Origin: Streptomyces triticagri
GTDB lineage: Bacteria > Actinomycetota > Actinomycetes > Streptomycetales > Streptomycetaceae
DNA: 64,000 nucleotides
Reading direction: 5' to 3'
Assembly: GCF_003429565.1 (NCBI RefSeq)
Contig: NZ_QUAK01000234.1
Span: 13,664-77,663, forward strand
The position numbers were made by a program, and so were the translations under genes. The notes below the pieces were generated by a model. That model had not been told where the DNA came from. It did not search any database and worked only from the letters and a program-made list of their open reading frames with translations. Shown here one piece after another: positions 36,924 to 45,559 of the stretch. Position 1 is the stretch's first letter; the number at the start of each line of letters is the position of its first letter.

Positions 36924-37843
36924 CGCTCTCGCTGACCCACGCCCACGGCGACCGGATCACCGTGGCCCACGAGGCGTCCGGCGCCGAGCTGTTCGCCTAC
37001 GTCTACCGTCCCGAGGCCGCCTGGGAAGCACCCAAGCCGTATCTGCACCCACTGCGCACCCTGTCCGGCGCCACGGTCACCGACTACCGGCCGAACGACC
37101 ACCGCTGGCACAAGGGCCTGCAGCTCACCGCCTCCCACCTCTCGGGCCAGAACCTCTGGGGCGGCAACACCTATGTGCACGGCGAGGGCTACCTCGAACT
37201 GCCCGAACGGGTCGGCTCGATGGCCCATGCGGCCTTCGACGAGGTGTCCGCATCGGGCGACCGCGCGGTGATCGCCGAGCGCCTGACCTGGCATCCGCAC
37301 GACGGCGAGCTGTGGGCCGACGAGGAGCGCCGCGTCGAGGTGTGCGACGTCGACCCGGAGGCCGGCAGCTGGACCCTCGGCTGGACCTCCTCGATCACCA
37401 ACCGCCGTACCGAACCCCTGCGTTTCGGCAGCCCCACCACCCACGGTCGCCCGGCGGCCGGCTACACCGGCCTCTTCTGGCGCGGCCCGCGCGCCTTCCG
37501 CGACGGCCGGGTGCTCACCGCAGACGCCGAGGGCGAGGAGGTGATGGGCGGCCAGGCACCCTGGCTCGCGTACACCGGCGAGCACGACGGACGGGACGGC
37601 CACGCCACCGTCGTCTTCGAGCACGCACCCGCCAACGACCACACGGGGGAGCGGGGGACGCACCCGGCGCACTGGTTCGTGCGCAGCGACCCGTTCGCCG
37701 CTGTCGCACCCTCCTGGGCCTTCCACGACGAGCTGCTGCTCGAACCCGGCGCGACCCTCACCCGCGGCTACCGCGTCCACATCGCCGACGGCGACTGGGA
37801 CCGGGAGCGGATCACCGCGCACCTCAAGGAGCGCCCATGGTGA
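36920..37843 (+). CDS. PmoA-family (DUF6807) protein
   Basis: The 307-residue protein matches the family labelled methane oxygenase PmoA, or DUF6807, which has no proven function and is found in sugar operons. Visible features are K-P-Y-L-H-P-L-R-T-L-S-G near residues 35-46 and the conserved D-Y-R-P-N-D-H-R-W-H-K-G. These His/Asp residues could bind a metal or sugar. No signal peptide. It overlaps the Gfo/Idh gene by 4 bases and the cupin gene by 7, so translation is coupled. A role in handling the same sugar is inferred. Confidence 0.8.
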   Translation: MTLSLTHAHGDRITVAHEASGAELFAYVYRPEAAWEAPKPYLHPLRTLSGATVTDYRPNDHRWHKGLQLTASHLSGQNLWGGNTYVHGEGYLELPERVGSMAHAAFDEVSASGDRAVIAERLTWHPHDGELWADEERRVEVCDVDPEAGSWTLGWTSSITNRRTEPLRFGSPTTHGRPAAGYTGLFWRGPRAFRDGRVLTADAEGEEVMGGQAPWLAYTGEHDGRDGHATVVFEHAPANDHTGERGTHPAHWFVRSDPFAAVAPSWAFHDELLLEPGATLTRGYRVHIADGDWDRERITAHLKERPW

Positions 37844-38568
37844 GCACGACGGCGTACGAGGGATTCCCCGCGGCCGTCGGGGTGTCGAGGCTGCGTGTGT
37901 ACGACTGGCCCACGGTCGACGGACACCCGGGCGGCGGCACGCCGCATCTGCACCTCGCCTGCACCGAGGGCTATGTGGTCACCGGCGGCCGCGGCGCCGT
38001 ACAGACGCTCACCACCTCCGGATTCCGGGAGACGCCGCTGGAACCGGGCACCGTCGCCTGGTTCACCCCCGGCACCATCCACCGACTCGTCGACGAGGGC
38101 GGCCTGGAGATCGTCGTCGTGATGGAGAACAGCGGACTGCCCGAGGCCGGCGACGCCGTACTGACCCTCCCGCCGCAGCTGCTCACCGACCGCGCCACCT
38201 ACGCCGAGGCAGTACGGATCCCGCCCGGCGCCGGCGAGGAGCGGCAGGCCGAAGTCGCCCGCGCCCGGCGGGACGTGGCGACCCGACGCTTCCTCGAACT
38301 GCGCGCGGCGACCGAGGCGGGCGACCCCGGGCCACTCGCCGAGTTCCAGCGCGCGGCGGTCGCTCTCGTACGACCCCAGCTGGACGACTGGACCGGGCGC
38401 TGGCAGGACGGCGCACACACCGCCGCGACAGCGACCGCCGCCCAACTCACCGCACTGCGTGAGCAGGACGGACACCACCTCACCGAGGCGGCCGTCGCCT
38501 CGACCGGCCCCACGGCACGCGGACGCTTCGGCATGTGCGGCCGCCTGGACGTGTACCAGGGCATCTGA
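37837..38568 (+). CDS. Cupin-domain protein
   Basis: The 243-residue protein has an N-terminal cupin: G-G-T-P-H-L-H-L-A-C-T-E-G-Y-V-V (metal ligands His and Glu) and the second motif P-G-T-I-H-R-L-V-D. A C-terminal helical region follows from about residue 110. It could be a sugar isomerase, an epimerase or a sugar-sensing protein; nothing decides between these. AAGGAG lies 7 bases before ATG 37837. Translationally coupled to the PmoA-family gene. Confidence 0.82.
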   Translation: MVSTTAYEGFPAAVGVSRLRVYDWPTVDGHPGGGTPHLHLACTEGYVVTGGRGAVQTLTTSGFRETPLEPGTVAWFTPGTIHRLVDEGGLEIVVVMENSGLPEAGDAVLTLPPQLLTDRATYAEAVRIPPGAGEERQAEVARARRDVATRRFLELRAATEAGDPGPLAEFQRAAVALVRPQLDDWTGRWQDGAHTAATATAAQLTALREQDGHHLTEAAVASTGPTARGRFGMCGRLDVYQGI

Positions 38569-38656
38569 CGACACGTCAGCACGCCTGCACCCAGCCATCG
38601 CCGGCCGACGACCCGCACCCTCCGCACACCCACCACCCAGCCCCCGGAAGGCCCTC

Positions 38657-39994
38657 ATGCCCGAGCCCCCCATCGGCCGGCGCCGGCACCCGAGCCGGCG
38701 GTCCGTACTGGCCGCGGCCGGCGCCGGTCTCGGCACCGCGCTGGCGGCGTCACTCACCGCGTGTTCGAGCGCGAGCGGCGGCGAGTCCCGCGGCGTCACC
38801 CTCACCATCGCCTGGTGGGGGAACGACGACCGGGCCGAACGCACCCAGCGGGCCCTGCGTCTCTTCGAGAAGGAGCACCCGGGCGTCACCGTCCAGGCCT
38901 CCAACTCGGACTTCGGCTCGTACATGCAGAAGCTCGCCACCCAGGCCGCGGGCGGCGGCATCCCCGATCTGGCCCAGCTCGACTACCGCCAGATCTCCCA
39001 GTACGCGGGCGGCGGCGCCCTGCTGCCGCTCGACTCCGCCGTACGGGACAAGCGCATCCGCACCGCCGACATCGACACCGACCTGCTGCGCACCGGCACC
39101 TTCGGCGGCAAGCAGTACGCGCTGCCGATGGGCCGCGGCATCACCGGATTCGCCTACGACACCAAGATGTTCAAGAAGGCCGGCCTCCGCACCCCGCGCC
39201 CCGACTGGACCTGGCAGGAGTGGGCGGAGGCCAATCGCCGTATCGCCGCACTCGGCCTGAAGTCACCGGACGGCCGCCCCGTCACGGGCGCCAACGACGG
39301 CGGGGTCAACGAGGACGTCTTCGAGACCTGGCTGCGCAGCCGCGGCGGAAAGCTCTACGCGAGCCAGACCCGGCTCGGCTTCAGCGAGGACGACCTCACC
39401 GAGTTCTGGACGCTCTGCGACGACCTGCGCAGGAGCGGCGCCACCGCCGAGCCCAAGGACACCGTGCAGGCCGTCAGCATCGAGACCAGTCCGATGGGCC
39501 GTGGTCTCGCCGCCTCCGACTACACCTGGGACGCACCGTTCCCCGGCTACACCGACCTGCTGGGCGACCAGGTCCGCTTCTGCCCGTGTCCCACCACCGA
39601 CGGCCGGCAGGGCTCCTACTTCAAGCCCTCCATGCTCCTGGGCATCGGGGCGAACACCCGGCACCCCGAGGAGGCCGTCCAGCTGGCGGACTTCCTGACC
39701 AACGACCCGCGGGCCGGCGCCATCCTCGGCTTCACCCGGTCCACCCCGCCCAACAAGGCCACCGCACGGCGCGTCGCCAAGACCCTCGAGGGCTCCGAGC
39801 TGCAGATCTACCGCTACGCCCAGGACATGGAGAAGTACGGCCTGGACGCACCCCCGGCCGCCCCGCCGCGCGGCGACGTCGCGATCCAGATCGCCTTCAA
39901 GCGCCAGTACCAGCGGATCGCGTACGACCTGGCCTCGCCGCGGGACGCCGCACGGGAATTCATCGACGAGGCAGAACGGGAGCTGAGGTCATGA
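38657..39994 (+). CDS. Sugar ABC importer substrate-binding lipoprotein (family 1)
   Basis: Binding protein of a CUT1 importer, 445 residues. The twin-arginine-like leader (R-R-S-V-L-A) ends in lipobox L-T-A-C with Cys36. The mature part shows the family-1 pattern: W-W-G-N-D-D-R, E-K-E-H-P-G-V-T-V and A-Y-D-T-K-M-F-K-K-A-G-L. ATG 38657 has GGAAGG about 9 bases upstream. It precedes two permease genes in ATGA-type contact. The ligand is inferred to be a glycoside cut by the GH2 enzyme at the operon's end. Confidence 0.92.
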   Translation: MPEPPIGRRRHPSRRSVLAAAGAGLGTALAASLTACSSASGGESRGVTLTIAWWGNDDRAERTQRALRLFEKEHPGVTVQASNSDFGSYMQKLATQAAGGGIPDLAQLDYRQISQYAGGGALLPLDSAVRDKRIRTADIDTDLLRTGTFGGKQYALPMGRGITGFAYDTKMFKKAGLRTPRPDWTWQEWAEANRRIAALGLKSPDGRPVTGANDGGVNEDVFETWLRSRGGKLYASQTRLGFSEDDLTEFWTLCDDLRRSGATAEPKDTVQAVSIETSPMGRGLAASDYTWDAPFPGYTDLLGDQVRFCPCPTTDGRQGSYFKPSMLLGIGANTRHPEEAVQLADFLTNDPRAGAILGFTRSTPPNKATARRVAKTLEGSELQIYRYAQDMEKYGLDAPPAAPPRGDVAIQIAFKRQYQRIAYDLASPRDAAREFIDEAERELRS

Positions 39995-40974
39995 GCACGG
40001 TCTCCACCAGGTCGCCCGCGTCCACCGACCCCGACAGCGCTCCGGAGGGCGGTGCCCCGCAGCGCACCGGCCGCCGCCGCACCGTACGCGACAAGCAGTG
40101 GCCCGCCTATGTGTTCCTGTCGCCCTGGATGATCGGCGCGGGCGTACTGACCCTCGCGCCCATGGCGGTGTCCCTGTATCTGTCCTTCACCGACTACAAC
40201 CTCTTCGACCCGCCCGAGTGGGTCGGCCTGCGCAACTACACGGAGATGTTCACCGAGGACCCGCGCTACTGGCGCTCGGTCGGCACCACACTCCTGTACG
40301 TCGTCGTCGCCGTACCCCTCAAGCTCGCCTTCGCACTCGGCGTGGCGATGCTCCTGAAGAACCTCGGCCGGGGCCGGTCCTTCTATCGCTCCGCCTTCTA
40401 CGCCCCCTCACTGCTCGGCGCGAGCATGTCCATCGCACTGGTGTGGAAGGCCCTGTTCAACGACGGCGGTTCGGTGCCCGAGGCGCTGGGGTGGATCGGC
40501 ATCGATACCGGCGGCTGGGTCGGCAACACGGATCTTGCGGTGTTCGCCGTGGTCCTGCTGACGGTGTGGCAGTTCGGCGCCCCCATGGTCATCTTCCTGG
40601 CCGGACTCCAGCAGATCTCGCCCGACCTCTACGAGGCCGCGGCACTCGACGGAGCAGGCCGCTGGCGGCAGTTCGTCTCGATCACCGTGCCGATGCTGTC
40701 TCCCGTCGTCTTCTTCAATCTCGTCCTGGAGACCATCCAGTCGTTCCAGGTCTTCACCCCCGCCTTCGCGATCAGCGGCGGCGACGGCGGACCCGCCGAC
40801 TCCACCAACTTCTACACCCTCTACCTGTACGAACGCGGCTTCACCGCGTCGCACATGGGCTACGCATCGGCCATGGCCTGGATGCTGCTCATCGCCATCG
40901 CCGTGATCACCGCGATCCTGTTCCGGACCTCGCGTTCCTGGGTCTTCTACGCGGACGAGGAGGGCGGACGATGA
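39991..40974 (+). CDS. Sugar ABC importer permease, MalF type
   Basis: The 327-residue permease has a basic N-terminus, six membrane helices and the CUT1 EAA loop E-A-A-A-L-D-G-A-G-R-W-R-Q-F-V-S-I-T-V-P at about residues 215-234. It overlaps the binding-protein stop and the next permease start by 4 bases each. It forms the membrane pore with the MalG-type partner. No ATPase gene is present; in Streptomyces a shared MsiK-type ATPase usually serves such importers. Confidence 0.93.
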   Translation: MSTVSTRSPASTDPDSAPEGGAPQRTGRRRTVRDKQWPAYVFLSPWMIGAGVLTLAPMAVSLYLSFTDYNLFDPPEWVGLRNYTEMFTEDPRYWRSVGTTLLYVVVAVPLKLAFALGVAMLLKNLGRGRSFYRSAFYAPSLLGASMSIALVWKALFNDGGSVPEALGWIGIDTGGWVGNTDLAVFAVVLLTVWQFGAPMVIFLAGLQQISPDLYEAAALDGAGRWRQFVSITVPMLSPVVFFNLVLETIQSFQVFTPAFAISGGDGGPADSTNFYTLYLYERGFTASHMGYASAMAWMLLIAIAVITAILFRTSRSWVFYADEEGGR

Positions 40975-41807
40975 ACCTCGCCGTCAAGCGCCGGCTCCCG
41001 CACGTCGCGGCCGCACTGGGACTGCTCGTCCTGCTCTACCCGCTGGCCTGGCTGCTCGCCACCTCGCTGAAGCCGGCCGACGAGGTGCTCACCAGCCTCG
41101 ACCTGTGGCCCGGCAAGCTCGAATGGTCCAACTACACCACGGCCCTCGAGGGCGTCTCCGGCATCTCGGTCGGCCGACTGCTCGGCAACACCGTCCTCAT
41201 CGCGACCGGCGCGGTCATCGGCAATGTGCTGTCCTGCTCGCTGGCCGCCTACGCCTTCGCCCGGCTGCGGTTCCGGATGCGCGGGGTGATGTTCGGCTTC
41301 ATGGTCGCCACCCTGATGCTGCCGCACCACGTGGTCCTGATCCCGCAGTACATCGTCTTCAACCAGCTCGGCATGGTGGACACGTACTGGCCGCTGATCC
41401 TGCCCAAGTTCCTCGCCACCGAGGCGTTCTTCGTCTTCCTGATCGTGCAGTTCATGCGCGGGCTGCCGCGCGAGCTCGAGGAGTCCGCCCGGATCGACGG
41501 CTGCGGCCCCTTCCGCACCTACTGGTCGATCACGCTGCCGCTCAGCCGGCCCGCGCTGATCACCACGGCGATCTTCACCTTCATCTGGACCTGGAACGAC
41601 TTCTTCACACAGATGATCTATCTCTTCGCGCCGGAGAAGTTCACCATCACCCTCGCCCTGCGCAGCTTCGTCGACACCTCGAGCATGTCCGCGTACGGGC
41701 CGATGTTCGCGATGTCCGTGATCTCGGTGCTGCCGATCGTGCTGTTCTTCTTCGTGTTCCAGCGCTATCTGGTGCAGGGCATGGCCACCTCCGGACTGAA
41801 GGGCTGA
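40971..41807 (+). CDS. Sugar ABC importer permease, MalG type
   Basis: The 278-residue second permease has six membrane helices, the F-A-R-L-R-F segment and the EAA loop E-E-S-A-R-I-D-G-C-G-P-F-R-T-Y-W near residues 170-185. The C-terminal Q-G-M-A-T-S-G-L-K-G ending is characteristic of MalG-type permeases. It pairs with the MalF-type protein encoded just upstream, with a 4-base overlap. Confidence 0.93.
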   Translation: MNLAVKRRLPHVAAALGLLVLLYPLAWLLATSLKPADEVLTSLDLWPGKLEWSNYTTALEGVSGISVGRLLGNTVLIATGAVIGNVLSCSLAAYAFARLRFRMRGVMFGFMVATLMLPHHVVLIPQYIVFNQLGMVDTYWPLILPKFLATEAFFVFLIVQFMRGLPRELEESARIDGCGPFRTYWSITLPLSRPALITTAIFTFIWTWNDFFTQMIYLFAPEKFTITLALRSFVDTSSMSAYGPMFAMSVISVLPIVLFFFVFQRYLVQGMATSGLKG

Positions 41808-41813
41808 TCCGTC

Positions 41814-42428
41814 ATGGCACAGGCATCGGCCGCGACCCGCGGTGCACGCCGGGAGCCCGGCGAGGTCTTCGGGCCAGGCTTCACCCTCTTCGCCGACATG
41901 CTGCTGGTGGGCGTGCTGACCACCCTGGCCTGTCTGCCGGTCGTCACGGTGCCGGCCGCATTCGCCGCGGCCTCGGCGACCCTGCGGCAGACGGCCGGGG
42001 ACGGCCTGCAGATCAAAGTGGGCACATACACAGGGCACTTGAGGGATCTGCTCTCGCCCCGCACGCTCGTCGCCGGCCTTGCCCTGCCCGTACTGTTCCT
42101 CGTCCTGCTGACCGACGCGGCGCTGGTACGCAGCGGACTGCCCGGCGCACGGGTGGTCGCACCCGCTCTTGCCCTGCTGGCGCTCGGCGCCGCCGTCGTC
42201 GGGCTGCGTGCCACGGCACTGGACGAACCTCATCAACTCTCGTTGGGCAAGGCGCTGTCGAGGTGCTCGGCCGACCTGATGGGCGCCCTTCTGCTTGCCG
42301 CCGCCGTGCTGCTCGCCGCCCTCATCGCCTGGTCGACGCCGCTGCTGCTCCCGCTGCTTCCGGGACCGCTCGCCTTCGCCGCCACCGTGGTGGACCTGCG
42401 CCGGACACCCCGCCGGAAGTCATCCTGA
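41814..42428 (+). CDS. Small membrane protein, possibly DUF624 (YesL-like)
   Basis: The 204-residue protein has four to five predicted membrane helices (around residues 25-55, 85-105, 115-135, 150-190) and a basic C-terminus. Length, topology and position right after CUT1 permease genes resemble DUF624/YesL proteins, often present in sugar-uptake operons with unknown role. The match is by pattern only. It begins 6 bases after the MalG-type gene and lies 73 bases before the GH2 gene. Confidence 0.65.
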   Translation: MAQASAATRGARREPGEVFGPGFTLFADMLLVGVLTTLACLPVVTVPAAFAAASATLRQTAGDGLQIKVGTYTGHLRDLLSPRTLVAGLALPVLFLVLLTDAALVRSGLPGARVVAPALALLALGAAVVGLRATALDEPHQLSLGKALSRCSADLMGALLLAAAVLLAALIAWSTPLLLPLLPGPLAFAATVVDLRRTPRRKSS

Positions 42429-42501
42429 CCCGGACCGGCTCGAACCCGGACACCGAACCGCTGAACACCGAACACCCCCTGAAACCACCGGAGTTCCCCG
42501 A

Positions 42502-44328
42502 ATGACGACCACCACTCACCTGGACGTCGCGGGCCACCCGCGGCCGCAGCTCGTGCGTGACCCCGACTGGCTCGACCTGAGCGGCAGCTGGCAGTTCGCG
42601 CACGACGACGCCGACCGCGGTCGCGCCGGACGCTGGATGGACCCGGATGTCACCGCACCGTTCACCCGCACCATCACCGTGCCCTACCCGCCCGAGAGCA
42701 AGGCCTCGGGCGTGGGCGACACCGACTTCCACCCCGTGCTCTGGTACCGCCGCACCGTCCCGATGATCGCCCCGCCCCGCGGACGCCGGCTGCTGCTGCA
42801 CTTCGGCGCCGTCGACCACCGCGCCGAGGTGTGGGTGGACGGACGACCGGTCGGCCGGCACGAGGGCGGCCACACGGGGTTCAGCTGCGACCTCACCGAT
42901 GTCGTCGACCGGGACGGCGACCATGTCGTGGTGGTCAGGACCGAGGACCAGCCGCAGGACGCCACCCAGCCGCGCGGCAAACAGGACTGGCACCGCGACC
43001 CGCACGTCATCTGGTACCACCGCACCTCCGGCATCTGGCAGCCGGTGTGGCTCGAGGACGTCCCCGACCACCACGTCACCCGGCTGCACTGGACGCCCGA
43101 TGTGGCCGCCGCCCGCGTACGCTGCCGGCTCCGCCTCGACCGTTGGCCCCAGCACCCGCTGCACCTGACGGTCCGCCTCACCCTCGGCGACCGCGTCCTC
43201 GCCGAACAGCGCACCCTCACCGAGGGCCAAGAGACCGACTTCGACGTGTCGATACCGGCCCTGCGCAACGGCCAGGACCTCGACGCGCTGCTCTGGAGCC
43301 CCGAGCACCCGCACCTCGTCGACGCGACGGTCGTGCTGAGCGACCCGGACTCCGGCGAAACCGTCGACCACGTCTCCTCCTACCTCGGACTGCGCGACAT
43401 CGGCTGGGACGACGGCGTCTTCCTGCTCAACCACAAGCCGTACTTCCTGCGCTTCGCGCTCCAGCAGGGCTACTGGCCCAACTCCCATCTGGCGGCCGGC
43501 GAGGAGGACCTGCGCCGCGACGCCGAACTCGCCAAGGAGATCGGGCTCAACGGCCTGCGCATCCACCAGAAGATCGAGGACCCGCGCTTCCTCCACTGGG
43601 CCGACCGGATCGGCCTGCTGCTGTGGGAGGAGATGCCGTCCGCGTACGCCTTCGGCACCCGGACGGTGGAGCGGGTGGTCGCCGAATGGACCGAGGCGAT
43701 CGCCCGCGACCTCAGCCACCCGTCCATCGTCGCCTGGATCCCGCTCAACGAGTCCTGGTCCGTCCCGAATCCGGCGACCGTCCCGGAGCAGCGGCACTTC
43801 ATGGACGCCCTCTACCACCTGACCAAGTCCCTCGACCCGTCGAGGCCCGCTGTGTCGAACGACGGCTGGGAGGTGTCCGCGGCCGACATCTGGGGCGTCC
43901 ACGACTACACACAGCACGCCCGGGTCCTGCGCGAGCGCTACGGCCACACCGGCCTGCGCCGCGGCGAGATCGTCGAACAGTGGCCCGGCGCCAAGCGGTT
44001 CACCCTCGACGGCGCACGCCACACCGGACAGCCCGTCGTACTCAGCGAGTTCGGCGGCGCCACCTTCGAACCCGCCGACGGCGCCGAGTGGTTCGGCTAC
44101 GACACCGTGGCCACCGAGGCCGACTTCGCCGAGCGGCTCCGCTCCCTGGTGGACGCCGCCGTCGACTCCGGTCTCGCGGGCTTCTGCTACACCCAACTCA
44201 CCGACACGGAACAGGAGACCAACGGGCTGCTGACCGCCGAACGCCGGCCCAAGCTCCCGCCGGCCGAGCTGCGCGCCATCCTGACCCGCACCCGTGCTCA
44301 GGCACGAAGTGAGTACGCGCCTGAGTAG
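42502..44328 (+). CDS. GH2-family glycoside hydrolase
   Basis: Retaining beta-glycosidase, 608 residues, cytoplasmic. Domain order: sugar-binding jelly roll (about residues 20-180, with H-F-G-A-V-D-H-R-A-E-V-W-V-D-G), Ig-like domain (180-295), TIM barrel (300-600). Catalytic residues are E417 in P-L-N-E-S-W (acid/base) and E516 in L-S-E-F-G-G (nucleophile). This short form without extra C-terminal domains resembles beta-glucuronidase or beta-mannosidase relatives more than LacZ; specificity is open. Last gene of the LacI operon, so its substrate should be the imported sugar. Confidence 0.92.
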   Translation: MTTTTHLDVAGHPRPQLVRDPDWLDLSGSWQFAHDDADRGRAGRWMDPDVTAPFTRTITVPYPPESKASGVGDTDFHPVLWYRRTVPMIAPPRGRRLLLHFGAVDHRAEVWVDGRPVGRHEGGHTGFSCDLTDVVDRDGDHVVVVRTEDQPQDATQPRGKQDWHRDPHVIWYHRTSGIWQPVWLEDVPDHHVTRLHWTPDVAAARVRCRLRLDRWPQHPLHLTVRLTLGDRVLAEQRTLTEGQETDFDVSIPALRNGQDLDALLWSPEHPHLVDATVVLSDPDSGETVDHVSSYLGLRDIGWDDGVFLLNHKPYFLRFALQQGYWPNSHLAAGEEDLRRDAELAKEIGLNGLRIHQKIEDPRFLHWADRIGLLLWEEMPSAYAFGTRTVERVVAEWTEAIARDLSHPSIVAWIPLNESWSVPNPATVPEQRHFMDALYHLTKSLDPSRPAVSNDGWEVSAADIWGVHDYTQHARVLRERYGHTGLRRGEIVEQWPGAKRFTLDGARHTGQPVVLSEFGGATFEPADGAEWFGYDTVATEADFAERLRSLVDAAVDSGLAGFCYTQLTDTEQETNGLLTAERRPKLPPAELRAILTRTRAQARSEYAPE

Positions 44329-44372
44329 CCGGACCCATGTGACAGGAGCCGCGCGGCCGCCACCCTGTGTCC

Positions 44373-44660
44373 ATGAGTGAGACACAGGTCAAGCAGCAGA
44401 ACACGGCGGCGTACTACGGGCAGGCCGTCGCCTCCTTCGGAGTCGCACTCGCGGCCGTCACCGTCGGCATCGCCAAGCTCGATGCCGATGCCTGGGTCCG
44501 CGGCTTCCTCGGCATCGCCGTGCTCTACCTGACCACCTCGGCGTTCACCCTCGCCAAGGTCATCAGGGACCGGCAGGAAGCGGGCCAGATCGTCAGCCGG
44601 GTGGACCAGGCCAGGATCGACAAGCTCCTCGCCGAGCACGATCCGTTCCAGAAGGTGTGA
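44373..44660 (+). CDS. YiaA/YiaB-family two-helix membrane protein
   Basis: The 95-residue protein has an N-terminal polar stretch followed by two membrane helices (about residues 14-33 and 41-62), the second ending in F-T-L-A-K-V-I-R-D-R-Q-E, as in YiaA/YiaB domain proteins. Function unknown. ATG 44373 is taken; a GTG two codons upstream is possible. Its stop codon is part of the terminator stem at 44657-44695. Confidence 0.85.
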   Translation: MSETQVKQQNTAAYYGQAVASFGVALAAVTVGIAKLDADAWVRGFLGIAVLYLTTSAFTLAKVIRDRQEAGQIVSRVDQARIDKLLAEHDPFQKV

Positions 44661-44695
44661 GGGGGGTACGGGCCCCTTGCCCGTACCCCCCTCAC
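44657..44695. terminator. 16-bp perfect stem terminator
   Basis: GTGAGGGGGGTACGGG (44657-44672), 7-base loop, perfect complement at 44680-44695. It includes the stop codon of the YiaA/B-like gene and lies just before the convergent chitinase-like gene, so it should end both transcripts. Confidence 0.8.
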
Positions 44696-44708
44696 GCGCC
44701 GTCCGCGC

Positions 44709-45458
44709 TCAGCAGCTCAGCGCCCGACCGGGTGGCGTGTGCAGCAGGCGGGTGAACTGGCGGTACAGATCCACCCGGTGGGCGACCTGCTCGGGGCTGC
44801 CGCCGTCGCACTCCGGTCCGTTGAGCGCCCGGATCGTCTCGCCGAAGCCGGCCTTGCGGACCATCGCCTGATGACCGGTCATCGTCGACTGGCCGGTCTG
44901 GGTGTTCCAGTACCAGAGCGCGGTCAGCCAGGCCACCTCGGGATCCTGCTCGACCAGCCAGGGGTTGTTGAGCAGGTCGAGGCCGAGTGCGTCACCCGCC
45001 GCCTGGTAGTTGAAGTTCCAGCTCAGCATGATCGCCCCGCGCCCGTAGTAGGCGTCGTTCCCGGCCGGGCACCCGTACGGCTGGGTGTCGTCGCAGAAGA
45101 TCGGATACGTGGACTCGTCCTGCGCGACCACATAGCGCAGCCCGCCCGTCTCATGGCTGACCTGGGCGAGGAAGGCGGCCGCCTCCTGACGGCGGGTCAC
45201 CGTGCCGCCCGTCCGCGCGAAGGCGGGGAACTCCGCGGCGGCCGCCACCAGCCCGTCGTATGTGAAGAACGCGTCCCGCTCCGGGAACATCCGCTCGAAC
45301 TGCCGCTCGCTGACCGGGAATCGAGCGGGGCGGTGCTCGGGCGCGGCGGTCGCACCGCTCGGCAGTACGGCGAAGGCGAGGCCGAACACGACGGCGAGGG
45401 CGGCCAGTCGGGCGGTGAACCGGCCGGTTCGGGGTCGGCTCTGCGGTGTTGCGGGCAC
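44709..45458 (-). CDS. Secreted GH19 chitinase-like protein lacking one catalytic Glu
   Basis: The 249-residue protein has an N-terminal signal peptide (basic start, hydrophobic core about residues 18-33, cut near A-T-A-A) and a GH19 catalytic domain only, without chitin-binding module. It resembles Streptomyces ChiC/ChiG from memory, with P-Y-G-C-P-A-G, Y-Y-G-R-G and L-S-W-N-F-N-Y. The acid Glu is present (E103 in H-E-T-G-G), but the second catalytic Glu, nine residues later in the family, is Ala112 (V-V-A-Q). D114 or E115 might substitute, or the protein may be a weak chitinase or a binder. GTG 45458 has GAGG 5 bases upstream. Confidence 0.85.
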   Translation of the reverse strand: MPATPQSRPRTGRFTARLAALAVVFGLAFAVLPSGATAAPEHRPARFPVSERQFERMFPERDAFFTYDGLVAAAAEFPAFARTGGTVTRRQEAAAFLAQVSHETGGLRYVVAQDESTYPIFCDDTQPYGCPAGNDAYYGRGAIMLSWNFNYQAAGDALGLDLLNNPWLVEQDPEVAWLTALWYWNTQTGQSTMTGHQAMVRKAGFGETIRALNGPECDGGSPEQVAHRVDLYRQFTRLLHTPPGRALSC

Positions 45459-45559
45459 GGGTACCTCACTCCTGGATCGGATAGGTCCATACCATTGTGC
45501 AGAGCATGTCAAGGCATCGCGCCGTCCTCCGGGACTCGGCCCCGAGGACGCCCGAGCGC

